Source of the DNA: JANNNF01 sp040385825
Lineage (GTDB): Bacteria > Pseudomonadota > Alphaproteobacteria > Rhodobacterales > Rhodobacteraceae
Direction: 5' to 3'
NCBI GenBank assembly: GCA_040385825.1
Contig: JAZKGQ010000009.1
Coordinates: forward strand, 248,001-312,000
Length of the DNA: 64,000 nucleotides
The notes beneath the pieces were generated by a model. The model worked only from the letters and a program-made list of their open reading frames with translations. It did no database searches and was not told where the DNA came from. Made by a program: the position numbers and the translations under genes. The first letter of the stretch is position 1. Each line of letters begins with the position of its first letter. This document shows positions 1 through 7,858 of the stretch, in pieces.

Positions 1-20
1 GGATGGGCAATCTGCCCATC
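1..20. repeat. Dyad repeat element, copy 1
   Basis: The window opens with GATGGGCAATCTGCCCATC, a perfect 8-bp stem with a 3-nt loop. The same element recurs at 32222-32242 and 58692-58712, where its first G is the last base of a TAG stop codon. By analogy a + strand gene probably ends at position 1, just outside the window. There is no T-run, so it is not a classic intrinsic terminator by itself. Confidence 0.75.
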
Positions 21-52
21 TTCCGCCCCCGACACCCCTTCGCGCAAACAAG

Positions 53-80
53 AACCCCGGACATTTCTGTCCGGGGTTTT
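53..80. terminator. Intrinsic terminator
   Basis: AACCCCGGACA and TGTCCGGGGTT form an 11-bp stem around a TTTC loop, with short T-runs on the + strand side and an A-run on the other. It lies just past the stop of trcR on the minus strand and past the presumed upstream + strand gene, so it probably serves both convergent transcripts. Confidence 0.8.
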
Positions 81-96
81 CGAGCAACCAAACATC

Positions 97-849
97 TTAC
101 CGACGCGGCTGGTCGTCCTCGTCATCTTCCTCATCGCCCTGCGGCAGGTTGAAAAAGCTTTCGGCGTCCGAGAAATCGGCCGGGCTTTCTTCCTTCTCGT
201 CGTCGCCGAACACCTCAAGGCCGGTCAGCGCGCCCGGCATCTTGGGTTCGGGCGACATGCCAAGCGACTGTTCGGTCGACACCAGCTTGCGGCGCTCGTC
301 GTCGGTCATCACCGACCCTTCGGCCGCCTTCTTGCGGGCGGCGGCCTGCACGGCGGTATCAAGCTCGGACTGACGGCACAGGCCCAGGGCCACCGGGTCG
401 ATCGGGGTGATGTTGTTGATGTTCCAGTGGCTGCGGCTGCGGATCGACTGGATCGTGGGTTTCGTCGTGCCCACCAGCTTGCCCACCGCGCCATCCGACA
501 GTTCGGGGTGGAACTTGACCAGCCACAGGATCGCGGCAGGGCGGTCCTGGCGTTTGGACAGCGGCGTATAGCGCGGCCCGCGACGCTTTTCCTCGCCCAC
601 GGCCGAGGCGTTGAACTTCAGCTTCAGCTTGTACAGCGGGTCTTTCTGACCCTTCTCGATCTCGCCTTCATCAAGCTGGTTGTTGCCGACCGGATCAAAG
701 CCTTTGACCCCGGTTGCCACATCGCCGTCGGCAATGCCCTGCACTTCCAATTCGTGCATCCCGCAGAATTCGGCAACCTGGCGGAAGGTCAGCGTGGTGT
801 TGTCCACCAGCCAGACGGCGGTCGCCTTGGCCATCAAGGGCTTCGACAT
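97..849 (-). CDS. trcR: Cell-cycle transcriptional regulator TrcR (DUF1013)
   Basis: A 250-residue cytoplasmic protein of the DUF1013 family. This family is confined mainly to alphaproteobacteria; the Caulobacter member TrcR is reported to act with RNA polymerase in cell-cycle transcription. The first ~60 residues (MSKPLMAKATAVWLVDN, then the FRQVAEFCGMHELEVQGI stretch) look like a helix-turn-helix, and a second such region lies around residues 105-135 (LSDGAVGKLVGTTKPTI). The C-terminus is acidic, ending in a D/E-rich tail. It is transcribed toward the terminator at 53-80 and is divergent from the RNase T2 gene. Family assignment is firm; the functional role is carried over from the family. 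Confidence 0.85.
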   Translation of the reverse strand: MSKPLMAKATAVWLVDNTTLTFRQVAEFCGMHELEVQGIADGDVATGVKGFDPVGNNQLDEGEIEKGQKDPLYKLKLKFNASAVGEEKRRGPRYTPLSKRQDRPAAILWLVKFHPELSDGAVGKLVGTTKPTIQSIRSRSHWNINNITPIDPVALGLCRQSELDTAVQAAARKKAAEGSVMTDDERRKLVSTEQSLGMSPEPKMPGALTGLEVFGDDEKEESPADFSDAESFFNLPQGDEEDDEDDQPRR

Positions 850-971
850 CGGATCTCTCCTTTACAAATCTCTCCCGGACCGGGAAAACGGCTGCGACCG
901 GGGTCGCGACTTCCAAGTTTTCGGAAATTCCGGCCACGTATAGTGTGATTTTCGACCAAGGGAAAGTGAAA

Positions 972-1610
972 ATGCGGCTGATCACCGGGGTTGTGATGGC
1001 GCTGTTGCTGGCCTTTCCGGCACGGGCCGAGGGCGAGCGGGCGGGGGATTTCGACTATTACGTCCTGTCGCTGTCATGGTCGGCGGGGTGGTGTGCGTCC
1101 ACCGGCGACGCGCGTGGTGATCCGCAATGCGACGCGGGGCGCGGGCTGACCTTCGTGCTGCACGGGCTGTGGCCGCAATATGCCGAAGGCTATCCGTCCT
1201 ATTGCCGCACTGGCGCGCGCGATCCGTCACGCGGCGAATCCGCTGGTATGGCTGACATCATGGGCGGGTCCGGTCTGGCGTTCTACCAGTGGAAAAAGCA
1301 CGGGCGCTGTTCGGGCCTGTCTGCCGTCGACTATTACCGCACGGCGCGAAAGGCCTATGGTTTGGTGACGATTCCGCCGGTGTTCGCCCGCATGTCCAAA
1401 ACGCTGAACGTGCCTGCCAGCGTGATCGAGGCTGCCTTTCTGGAAAGCAATCCGCGCCTGTCGCGCGATCAGATCACTGTCACCTGCAACGACGGTGCCA
1501 TTCAGGAGGTGCGTCTGTGCCTGACCTCGGACCTTGAACCCCGCCGTTGCGGGCCAGATGTGATTCGCGACTGCACGCTGAAAGATGCCGTGCTGGAGGC
1601 TGTCAGATAG
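972..1610 (+). CDS. Secreted ribonuclease T2 family protein
   Basis: A 212-residue protein starting at ATG 972, directly followed by a signal-peptide-like stretch (MRLITGVVMALLLAFPARA, likely cleavage near residue 19). Both catalytic boxes of RNase T2 are visible: CAS1 as FVLHGLWPQY and CAS2 as FYQWKKHGRCSG, each supplying a catalytic His. Several Cys pairs fit a periplasmic or secreted enzyme with disulfides. It should cleave single-stranded RNA through a 2',3'-cyclic phosphate, for scavenging or RNA turnover in the periplasm. An upstream in-frame extension exists but would run through the trcR promoter region and lacks the signal peptide, so 972 is preferred. About 260 bases with no recognisable feature follow. 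Confidence 0.88.
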   Translation: MRLITGVVMALLLAFPARAEGERAGDFDYYVLSLSWSAGWCASTGDARGDPQCDAGRGLTFVLHGLWPQYAEGYPSYCRTGARDPSRGESAGMADIMGGSGLAFYQWKKHGRCSGLSAVDYYRTARKAYGLVTIPPVFARMSKTLNVPASVIEAAFLESNPRLSRDQITVTCNDGAIQEVRLCLTSDLEPRRCGPDVIRDCTLKDAVLEAVR

Positions 1611-1868
1611 GCAGCGGGCAACTGGACAGCAGGCAACAGGGCGGCGGCGGGGCCGGAAACGTGAAAACATATCGCATCGAGGGGAAGATCGAGAAAAAAG
1701 CCAGTCGTGTCAATTGTCGGTCCCGGATGGGTCTGGGGAACCCTCCGGGCAAGGTTTGGATCGGAAACACCCGACCCCGCCTGCACCCTGAATAGCAGAG
1801 CCGGGGGCCCCTTGCGCGTGAAGAAACCGTTAATCGCGTGACGCAGCGTCAATTGATGGTGAGCAGGC

Positions 1869-2861
1869 TCAACCCTCGACCTTCAGCACGATCTTGCCGA
1901 CATGGCCGCCGTCCTCGATCCGGGCATGGGCGGCGGCGGCATCGACCAGCGGGTATTCACTGTCGAACACCACCTTCACCGCCTCGCGTGCCACCATCGG
2001 CCAGACATGGGCTTCCACCTCGGCCCGGATGCGGGCTTTGGCCAGGTCCGATTGCGGCCGCAGGGTGGACCCGGTGATGGTCAGGCGGCGCATCATCACT
2101 TCGGCAAAGTTCAGCTCGATCTTGGGGCCTTGCAGGAAGGCGATCTGCACCAGCCTGCCTTCGGTCGCCAAGGCCTTGATGTTGCGGGGCAGATAGCTGC
2201 CGCCGACCATATCGAGGATCAGTTGCGCCCCGCCTTCGTCGAGCATCATGTCGACATAATCGCCGCTGCGGTAGTTCAGCGCCTTTTCCGCGCCAAGGCC
2301 AAGGCAGACCTCGCATTTGTCATCCGACCCCGCGGTTGTGAACACCCGCGCCCCCAGGGTACGGGCGATCTGGATGGCCGTGGTGCCGATGCCCGACGTG
2401 CCGCCATGCACCAGGAACCGCTCGCCTGCCTTCAAGCCCCCGCGCATCACCATGTTGGACCAGACTGTGAAACAGGTTTCCGGCAGGCAGGCCGCATCGC
2501 GCATCGACACGCCCGCAGGGATCGGCAGCGCATGGGATTCGTGGGTCGCCACATATTCGGCATAACCCCCGCCCGGCAGCAGGGCGCAAACCTTGTCGCC
2601 AATGTCCCACCGGGTGACACCCGGCCCGATTTCGACCACGGTGCCCGAACATTCCAGCCCCGGCAGCGGCGAAGCCGAGGGCGGCGGCGCATAGGCCCCC
2701 GCCCGTTGCAGCGCGTCGGGGCGGTTCACCCCGGCATAGGCCACGCGAATGATGATCTGCCCATGGCCCGGCACCGGCACCGGCACCGACACGGGCTGCA
2801 ACACCTCTGGCCCGCCGGGGCTGGTGATCTCGACGGCGGTCATCATGTGGGATTGGGTCAT
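1869..2861 (-). CDS. NAD(P)H-quinone oxidoreductase (PIG3-like, MDR family)
   Basis: A 330-residue medium-chain dehydrogenase/reductase of the zinc-free quinone oxidoreductase branch. It has the GroES-like N-terminal part (VPGHGQIIIRVAYAGVNRPDALQRAG, then LPGLECSGTVVEIGPGV) and a Rossmann nucleotide-binding motif (VHGGTSGIGTTAIQIA near residue 150). No zinc-binding Cys/His cluster is seen. Such enzymes reduce quinones or reactive enones with NADPH. The start used is the first of several nearby Met codons (MTQSHMMTAVEI), so the true start could be five or six codons later. A COQ9-like gene lies just upstream on the same strand, 28 bases away, suggesting co-transcription around quinone metabolism; that link is inference. 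Confidence 0.85.
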   Translation of the reverse strand: MTQSHMMTAVEITSPGGPEVLQPVSVPVPVPGHGQIIIRVAYAGVNRPDALQRAGAYAPPPSASPLPGLECSGTVVEIGPGVTRWDIGDKVCALLPGGGYAEYVATHESHALPIPAGVSMRDAACLPETCFTVWSNMVMRGGLKAGERFLVHGGTSGIGTTAIQIARTLGARVFTTAGSDDKCEVCLGLGAEKALNYRSGDYVDMMLDEGGAQLILDMVGGSYLPRNIKALATEGRLVQIAFLQGPKIELNFAEVMMRRLTITGSTLRPQSDLAKARIRAEVEAHVWPMVAREAVKVVFDSEYPLVDAAAAHARIEDGGHVGKIVLKVEG

Positions 2862-2889
2862 GCGCGGCCTTTGTGCGGGAAAGAGAGGG

Positions 2890-3588
2890 TCAGCGGAAAC
2901 GGTCCATAACCTTGCCGGGCAGATCGTCCGGCACCGATGGCTTGCGTATCTTGTCCATCAGCTTGATCGGGCCTGCAAGCAGCGCCTTTGCCAAAGGGTT
3001 GTCGCGGGCGGCGGATTTCAGTTTCTCGACCTGCATCACCCCGTCGATCCGGCGATCCAGAAATTCCCATGTCGCCAGATGGCCGGGGCTGTCATCGCCC
3101 AGCCAGTACAGCACGGTGGCCGCGTAAACCGCCGAAAGCGTCGCGCGTTTGGTGTACCAGTTCAGATCATCGGAGCTGTCGCCAAGCGCGCGCCAGATCG
3201 CATCCGACGTGCCCCAGATCGCCTTGGCCCCTTCGGCTGCGTTGTGGGGCAGCGCAAACAGCGTGGTGCCGCGCCGCACGGCCTCGCGGTCCTCGACCAC
3301 CTCAAGCCGCGCACGGACAGCGGCGGCGATGCGGTCGCGAAAGCGCAGCGGGCCAAGGTCCATCGTGGCCAGCCGGTCCGCCATCAACCCGTCGCCCATC
3401 CGGTGCCAGGCCAGCGCAAGGTCGACCCCGCCGCGCGGAAACAGCGCGCGGCCCAGTCCCGCTGCCACCCCCGAATCGGCGATGGCGGCGGTCAGGGTGG
3501 CCTCGGACCAGCCGTCAAACGGCACATGTGCCAGTGCCGCCTGCAAAATCCGCTGCGTTGCGGTGTCGGTGCTGTAGGTTTCGTCCAT
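2890..3588 (-). CDS. COQ9 family protein (ubiquinone biosynthesis)
   Basis: A 232-residue protein with the COQ9 pattern: a TetR-like helical N-terminus (ATQRILQAALAHVPFDGWSEATLTAAI) followed by a helical lipid-binding part (around FALPHNAAEGAKAIWGTSDAIWRALGD). In mitochondria COQ9 binds lipid and presents ubiquinone precursors to COQ7; alphaproteobacterial homologues are assumed to play a similar part. The gene is on the minus strand, immediately upstream of the quinone oxidoreductase, and divergent from rpsU. The family call is good; the bacterial role is inferred. Confidence 0.85.
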   Translation of the reverse strand: MDETYSTDTATQRILQAALAHVPFDGWSEATLTAAIADSGVAAGLGRALFPRGGVDLALAWHRMGDGLMADRLATMDLGPLRFRDRIAAAVRARLEVVEDREAVRRGTTLFALPHNAAEGAKAIWGTSDAIWRALGDSSDDLNWYTKRATLSAVYAATVLYWLGDDSPGHLATWEFLDRRIDGVMQVEKLKSAARDNPLAKALLAGPIKLMDKIRKPSVPDDLPGKVMDRFR

Positions 3589-3696
3589 TCAAGCCTCCCT
3601 CCGGGGCCATGGTAGACAAGCCCCCCTGCCTTTGTTATAGCGCGCCTTGCCTGCACATACAGTGCAACTCAAACTTAGAAAGGTGGTGAAAACCAC

Positions 3697-3903
3697 ATGC
3701 AGGTCAGCGTCCGTGACAACAACGTCGAGCAAGCCCTCCGGGCCCTCAAGAAAAAGCTCCAGCGCGAAGGCGTGTTCCGCGAAATGAAGCTCAAGCAGCA
3801 TTTCGAGAAACCCTCCGTCAAGAAAGCGCGCGAGCAAGCCGAAGCAGTACGCCGTGCGCGCAAACTCGCGCGCAAGAAGCTACAGCGTGAAGGCGGTCTG
3901 TGA
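3697..3903 (+). CDS. rpsU: 30S ribosomal protein S21
   Basis: A 68-residue basic protein starting MQVSVRDNNVEQALRALKKK and continuing with Lys/Arg-rich helices, the full length of S21 in alphaproteobacteria. It sits on the platform of the 30S subunit near the anti-Shine-Dalgarno and helps initiation. AGAAAGGTGG at about 3676-3685 is a strong ribosome-binding site. A possible promoter (TAGACA at 3613-3618 with a TATAG-like block near 3635) lies upstream, and an intrinsic terminator follows at 3975-4003, so it looks monocistronic. Confidence 0.97.
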   Translation: MQVSVRDNNVEQALRALKKKLQREGVFREMKLKQHFEKPSVKKAREQAEAVRRARKLARKKLQREGGL

Positions 3904-3974
3904 GGGTCTGATGCAGTCCGCTGCATAAGGTCTTTCGCGTCCACGACACTGGGGTAGCGATACCCGACCCGATC

Positions 3975-4003
3975 AACCCCCGTCCGCAAGGCCGGGGGTT
4001 TTT
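3975..4003 (+). terminator. rpsU: Intrinsic terminator of rpsU
   Basis: AACCCCCG (3975-3982) pairs with CGGGGGTT (3993-4000), followed by a T-run into position 4003. It ends directly at the stop codon of the convergent minus-strand gene. Confidence 0.9.
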
Positions 4004-4390
4004 CTACAGCTGCGCCGCGATTGCCGCCGTGTCGATCACCGACCAGACCGAGGTGATCCGGCCTGCGGTGAACCGGTAGAACACGTTCTCGGTAAACCGC
4101 ACACGGCGGCCATTCACGGCCAGACCGAACAACTCGCCCGCCGGATGGCAGTCAAACACCAGCCGCGCGCCGATGTGCGGCGGATCGGACAGCAGCAGGT
4201 CGATGGTGAAGGCAAGGTCGGGGATGGCGCGAAAATCGCCTTCCAGCATGGCGCGGTATCCATGCAGGCCAAGGGCCTTGCCGTTGTGCTGCACGTCCTG
4301 CGCCACGAACTGCCCCAGATCGCTCCAGTCCTGCGCGTTCAGGCAGGCGATATAGGCGCGGTACTGCGCGGCAAGATCGGTGCGGGGCAT
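4004..4390 (-). CDS. SnoaL-like / ester cyclase family protein
   Basis: A 128-residue protein with the NTF2-like alpha+beta-barrel pattern of SnoaL-type ester cyclases: YRAYIACLNAQDW near the N-terminus, then a pocket region (FRAIPDLAFTIDLLLSDPPHIGARLVFDC) and a final strand (FYRFTAGRITSVWSVID). Substrate unknown. The start was set at ATG 4390 (MPRTDLAAQ). A longer in-frame reading would extend a low-complexity, Cys-rich leader into the start of the divergent kinase gene and is unlikely. Its stop codon touches the rpsU terminator. The fold is reasonably certain; the function is not. Confidence 0.75.
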   Translation of the reverse strand: MPRTDLAAQYRAYIACLNAQDWSDLGQFVAQDVQHNGKALGLHGYRAMLEGDFRAIPDLAFTIDLLLSDPPHIGARLVFDCHPAGELFGLAVNGRRVRFTENVFYRFTAGRITSVWSVIDTAAIAAQL

Positions 4391-4526
4391 GGCAATATCC
4401 TTGGGCACGGGTGACCTTAGACCCCGCCCGCAATTGCCGCAATGACAGGTGCCGCAATAACAGGGGGGGCCTTGAACGGGCTGCGCCTGCCGTGCCAGTT
4501 TGGGCCAGGTTTTGAGGGGGCATGAC

Positions 4527-5162
4527 ATGACGGATCAGACAGACCTTGCAGGGTTGGCGGCGTTGCTGGCCGACCGGGCGGCCAAGGGCCGGGTGATCGT
4601 GGCCATCGCGGGCGCGCCGGGGTCTGGCAAATCGACCGTGGCCGACAGGCTGGCCGATCTGTTGAACGACGGCCAGCCGGGCATGGCGGCGGTGTTGCCG
4701 ATGGATGGCTACCATTACGACGACCTGCATCTGGTGCCCGCTGGCCTGCGCCCGCGCAAGGGCGCGCCGGAAACCTTTGATGTCGGCGGGTTTTACCACA
4801 CCCTGCTGCGGATGCGCGCGCGGGACGAGACGTTCGTCGCCGTGCCGGTGTTTGACCGCGATATCGAGATTGCCCGTGCAGGCGCGCGGATGATTTCGGC
4901 AGATACCCCGGTGATCCTTGCCGAGGGCAACTATCTGCTGCTGACCACCGGTGACTGGCCGCGCCTTGCGCCGATGTTCGATCTGACCGTGATGGTGGAT
5001 GTGCCCGAACCCGTGCTGCGGGCGCGGCTGACCGCGCGGTGGCAGCATTACAAGCTGACGGCAGAGGAGATGGCGTGGAAGCTTGATGGCAACGACCTGC
5101 CCAACGGGCGCCGCATCATTGCCGAAAGCCGCCCCGCCGATCTGGTGATCGCGAACGGCTGA
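4527..5162 (+). CDS. P-loop nucleoside/sugar kinase family protein (uridine kinase/PanK-like)
   Basis: A 211-residue P-loop kinase. Walker A is AGAPGSGKST (about residue 30); a DGYHYDD motif near residue 62 and RKGAPETFDV near residue 78 are typical of the uridine kinase/pantothenate kinase/FrcK-like group, and EGNYLLL follows. The start ATG 4527 follows GAGGGGG at 4514-4520; a TTG nine codons upstream is less likely. Family members phosphorylate nucleosides, pantothenate or, in rhizobial fructose loci, sugars. Here it lies just upstream of a sugar-acid-type catabolic gene group, which favours a small-molecule or sugar role, but the substrate cannot be read from the sequence. Confidence 0.8.
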   Translation: MTDQTDLAGLAALLADRAAKGRVIVAIAGAPGSGKSTVADRLADLLNDGQPGMAAVLPMDGYHYDDLHLVPAGLRPRKGAPETFDVGGFYHTLLRMRARDETFVAVPVFDRDIEIARAGARMISADTPVILAEGNYLLLTTGDWPRLAPMFDLTVMVDVPEPVLRARLTARWQHYKLTAEEMAWKLDGNDLPNGRRIIAESRPADLVIANG

Positions 5163-5250
5163 TCGCAAACTAACATGTCAGTTATCCCGAATTGCGGTTG
5201 ACCTTGCCCCCCGGCCTGTGCCGAATGGCGCGCAACTGTGGGAGGATGCG

Positions 5251-5988
5251 ATGGGACAACTTGAGGGCAAGACGGCGCTGGTGACGGCGGCAGGGGCGGG
5301 CATCGGGCGGGCCTCGGCGCTGGCGATGGCGCGCGAAGGGGCGCGGGTGATCGCGACCGACGTGAACCCCGATACGCTGGCCGAAGTGGCGGCTCTGGGG
5401 CTGGAGACGCGCCTTCTGAACGTGCGCGACCCCGAGGCCATCAGGCAGGCGGCGGCAGAGATTGGCCCCGTCAACGTGCTGTTCAACTGCGCAGGCTATG
5501 TGGCGACCAACACGCTGCTGAACTGCGACGAGGATCAGTGGACCTTCTCGCTCGACCTGAATGTGACGGCGATGTACCGCATGGCGCGGGCGTTTCTGCC
5601 CGGCATGATCGACAATGGCGGTGGCAGCATCATCAACATGGCCTCGGTCTGCTCATCCATCATCGCGGCCCCGAACCGCTTTGTGTACGGCGTGACCAAG
5701 GCGGCGGTGATCGGCATGACCAAATCCATCGCCTGCGATTTCATCACCATGGGCATCCGCTGCAACGCCATCTGCCCCGGTACGGTGGACACGCCGTCGC
5801 TGCATGACCGGATGCAGCAGTCGGGCGATTATGACGCGGCACGGGCCGCGTTTCTGGCCCGCCAGCCCACCGGCAAACTGGCGCAAGCCGATGACATTGC
5901 GGGGCTGGTCGTGTTCCTCGCCTCGGATCAGTCTGCCTTCGCCACCGGGGTCGCACATGTGATCGACGGTGGTTGGTCGAATACCTGA
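5251..5988 (+). CDS. SDR family oxidoreductase, similar to 2-keto-3-deoxy-L-fuconate dehydrogenase
   Basis: A 245-residue classical short-chain dehydrogenase. The TAAGAGIGRA cofactor loop is near residue 11, an Asp after the second strand (IATDVN) favours NAD(H), NCAG follows, and the catalytic set is Ser in ASVCSS with YGVTK. It resembles the group that includes bacterial 2-keto-3-deoxy-L-fuconate dehydrogenase and animal BDH2. GGGAGGA at 5240-5246 supports ATG 5251 over an in-frame codon 11 residues upstream. The next gene, a FAH-family hydrolase, starts 11 bases after its stop, which fits oxidation to a 2,4-diketo acid followed by hydrolytic cleavage. The substrate assignment is inferred from this pairing. 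Confidence 0.85.
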   Translation: MGQLEGKTALVTAAGAGIGRASALAMAREGARVIATDVNPDTLAEVAALGLETRLLNVRDPEAIRQAAAEIGPVNVLFNCAGYVATNTLLNCDEDQWTFSLDLNVTAMYRMARAFLPGMIDNGGGSIINMASVCSSIIAAPNRFVYGVTKAAVIGMTKSIACDFITMGIRCNAICPGTVDTPSLHDRMQQSGDYDAARAAFLARQPTGKLAQADDIAGLVVFLASDQSAFATGVAHVIDGGWSNT

Positions 5989-5999
5989 AAGGATAATCT

Positions 6000-6845
6000 A
6001 TGAAACTTCTTCGCCATGGCCCTGTCGGGGCCGAACGTCCCGGTCTGTTGCACATCGATGGCAGCATTCGCGATCTGACCGGGGTTGTGCCCGACATTGG
6101 CGGTGCGGTGCTGTCTGACGCCGGGATTGCCGCGCTGCGGGCGGTTGATGTGGGCGCATTGCCCGTGGTCGATGCCGGCACCCGGCTGGGGCCCTGCGTG
6201 GCGGGCACCGGCAAATTCATCTGCATCGGGCTGAACTATGCCGACCACGCCGCAGAAAGCGGCATGGCGGTGCCGCCGGAACCGGTGATCTTCATGAAGG
6301 CCACCTCGGCCATCGTGGGGCCGAACGACCCCATCGTGATCCCGCGCGGATCGGTGAAAACCGACTGGGAGGTGGAGTTGGCGGTGATCATCGGCACACG
6401 CGCCAAATATGTGAGCGAGGCGGATGCCCTGTCGCATGTGGCGGGCTATGCCGTGGCCAATGACGTGTCCGAACGCAGCTTTCAGACCGAACGGGCGGGC
6501 CAGTGGACCAAGGGCAAGTCCTGCGACAACTTCGGTCAGCTTGGACCCTGGCTGGTGACGCGGGACGAGGTGGCCGATCCGCAGAACCTGTCGATGTGGC
6601 TGACGGTGGATGGCAAGACGATGCAGAACGGGTCCACCCGCACCATGGTCTACGGCGTGGCGCATGTGGTCAGTTACCTGTCGCAGTTCATGACGCTGCA
6701 TCCCGGCGACGTGATTTCCACCGGAACCCCGCCCGGCGTGGGCATGGGGATGAAGCCGCCGCGCTATCTGGTGGCCGGGGAAGTGGTGGAACTGGGGATC
6801 GAAGGGCTGGGGACGCAGCGGCAGGATGTGATTGCGGACGTGTGA
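6000..6845 (+). CDS. Fumarylacetoacetate hydrolase family protein (diketo-deoxy-fuconate hydrolase-like)
   Basis: A 281-residue FAH-superfamily enzyme. Core motifs are KFICIGLNYADHA (near residue 71), EPVIFMKATSA, the metal-binding region DWEVELAVIIG with acidic ligands, and ISTGTPPGVGMG toward the C-terminus. The family cleaves or decarboxylates acylpyruvates with a divalent metal. In the non-phosphorylative L-fucose route the matching step cleaves 2,4-diketo-3-deoxy-L-fuconate to pyruvate and L-lactate. An alternative label used for close relatives is ureidoglycolate lyase. It is co-directional and tightly spaced with the upstream SDR. After its stop comes a terminator-like hairpin at 6916-6940. 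Confidence 0.85.
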   Translation: MKLLRHGPVGAERPGLLHIDGSIRDLTGVVPDIGGAVLSDAGIAALRAVDVGALPVVDAGTRLGPCVAGTGKFICIGLNYADHAAESGMAVPPEPVIFMKATSAIVGPNDPIVIPRGSVKTDWEVELAVIIGTRAKYVSEADALSHVAGYAVANDVSERSFQTERAGQWTKGKSCDNFGQLGPWLVTRDEVADPQNLSMWLTVDGKTMQNGSTRTMVYGVAHVVSYLSQFMTLHPGDVISTGTPPGVGMGMKPPRYLVAGEVVELGIEGLGTQRQDVIADV

Positions 6846-6915
6846 CGCTTGGCCGGCCGACCGGGGGTTTCACACCCCCGCGTCCGGCCCGGCCACGGGC
6901 CGGGCGTTCTTCGCT

Positions 6916-6940
6916 AAAATCTTCCACTGGAAGATTTTTT
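6916..6940 (+). terminator. Intrinsic terminator-like hairpin
   Basis: AAAATCTTCC (6916-6925) pairs with GGAAGATTTT (6929-6938) around an ACT loop, with extra T residues following. A second GC-rich dyad (GGCCCGGC...GCCGGGC) lies just before it. It separates the FAH gene from the amidohydrolase gene. Confidence 0.75.
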
Positions 6941-7017
6941 AACGCTCATCACCCCCCGTGGGATATTTTTGCACAGAGGATGAAAATTAGAATTAAAGTT
7001 TAGGAGTTTCGGCACTT

Positions 7018-7854
7018 ATGGACCTGATCGACACGCATCAGCATCTGATCTACCGCGACCGGGTTGGCTATGGCTGGACTGCCGGTGTGCCTGCCTTGGC
7101 ATCGGGGGATTTTACCCTTCAGGACTATCTGGCGCTGACGGCGGGCAAGGGGATTGCGGGGTCGATCTTCATGGAGGTCGGGGTTGATGATGCCGACTAT
7201 CGCACCGAGGCCGAGATGGTGGCGGGGTTGATCGGCACCGGGGGGATGCTGGGGCAGGTGGCCTCGATCCGGCCCGAGGAGGACGCAGGTTTTGACGACT
7301 GGCTGGATCAGGCGGGGCGCTTGGGCATCGTCGGCTATCGGCGCCTGCTGCATGTGGTGGACCCCGGCCTATCGGCAGACCCCATTTTCCGGCGCAATCT
7401 GCGCAAGATCGGGGCACAGGGGCTGCCGTTTGATCTGGTGTTCTTTGCGCGGCAGTTGGGGCTGGCCGAAGATCTGATCCGCGCCTGCCCGGATCAGCAG
7501 TTCGTGCTGGACCATTGCGGCAACCCGGATGTGGCGGCGGGCGGCTTTGCGCCTTGGGCCGAAAGCATCCGCAGGCTGGCCGCGCATCCGAACCTTGTGG
7601 TCAAGCTGTCGGGCATCACCACAAACTGCGCGGCCGGGCAGGCGACGGTGGCAGCGCTGCGTCCCTATGTCGAACATCTGCTGGCCTGTTTCGGTCCGGA
7701 CCGCATGCTGTGGGGCGGTGACTGGCCGGTGGTGAACCTGGCCACTGGCCTGCCCGACTGGATTGACCTGACCCGTGCGCTGCTGGCAGGGTTGTCGGAA
7801 CCCGAGCAATACGCGATAGGTCAGGGGACTGCCCGGCGCATCTACAAGGTCTGA
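7018..7854 (+). CDS. Amidohydrolase family protein, L-fuconolactonase-like
   Basis: A 278-residue TIM-barrel metal hydrolase of the amidohydrolase-2 group. Visible ligands and motifs: DTHQHLIYR at residues 5-13 (HxH), FVLDHCGNP in the middle (His), VKLSG, and GGDWPVV near residue 238 (catalytic Asp). Close relatives hydrolyse sugar lactones such as L-fuconolactone or L-rhamnono-lactone. Together with the upstream SDR and FAH genes this fits a sugar-acid pathway. The M20 gene begins four bases after its stop, so the two are co-transcribed. The exact lactone is inferred. Confidence 0.82.
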   Translation: MDLIDTHQHLIYRDRVGYGWTAGVPALASGDFTLQDYLALTAGKGIAGSIFMEVGVDDADYRTEAEMVAGLIGTGGMLGQVASIRPEEDAGFDDWLDQAGRLGIVGYRRLLHVVDPGLSADPIFRRNLRKIGAQGLPFDLVFFARQLGLAEDLIRACPDQQFVLDHCGNPDVAAGGFAPWAESIRRLAAHPNLVVKLSGITTNCAAGQATVAALRPYVEHLLACFGPDRMLWGGDWPVVNLATGLPDWIDLTRALLAGLSEPEQYAIGQGTARRIYKV

Positions 7855-7858
7855 CCCC

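Noticed and set aside
714..971. N-terminal extension of the RNase T2 ORF to 714
   Set aside because: It runs antisense into trcR and hides the signal peptide, which begins at ATG 972.
4391..4528. Longer start of the SnoaL-like gene
   Set aside because: It adds a Cys-rich non-family segment and overlaps the start of the divergent kinase gene.
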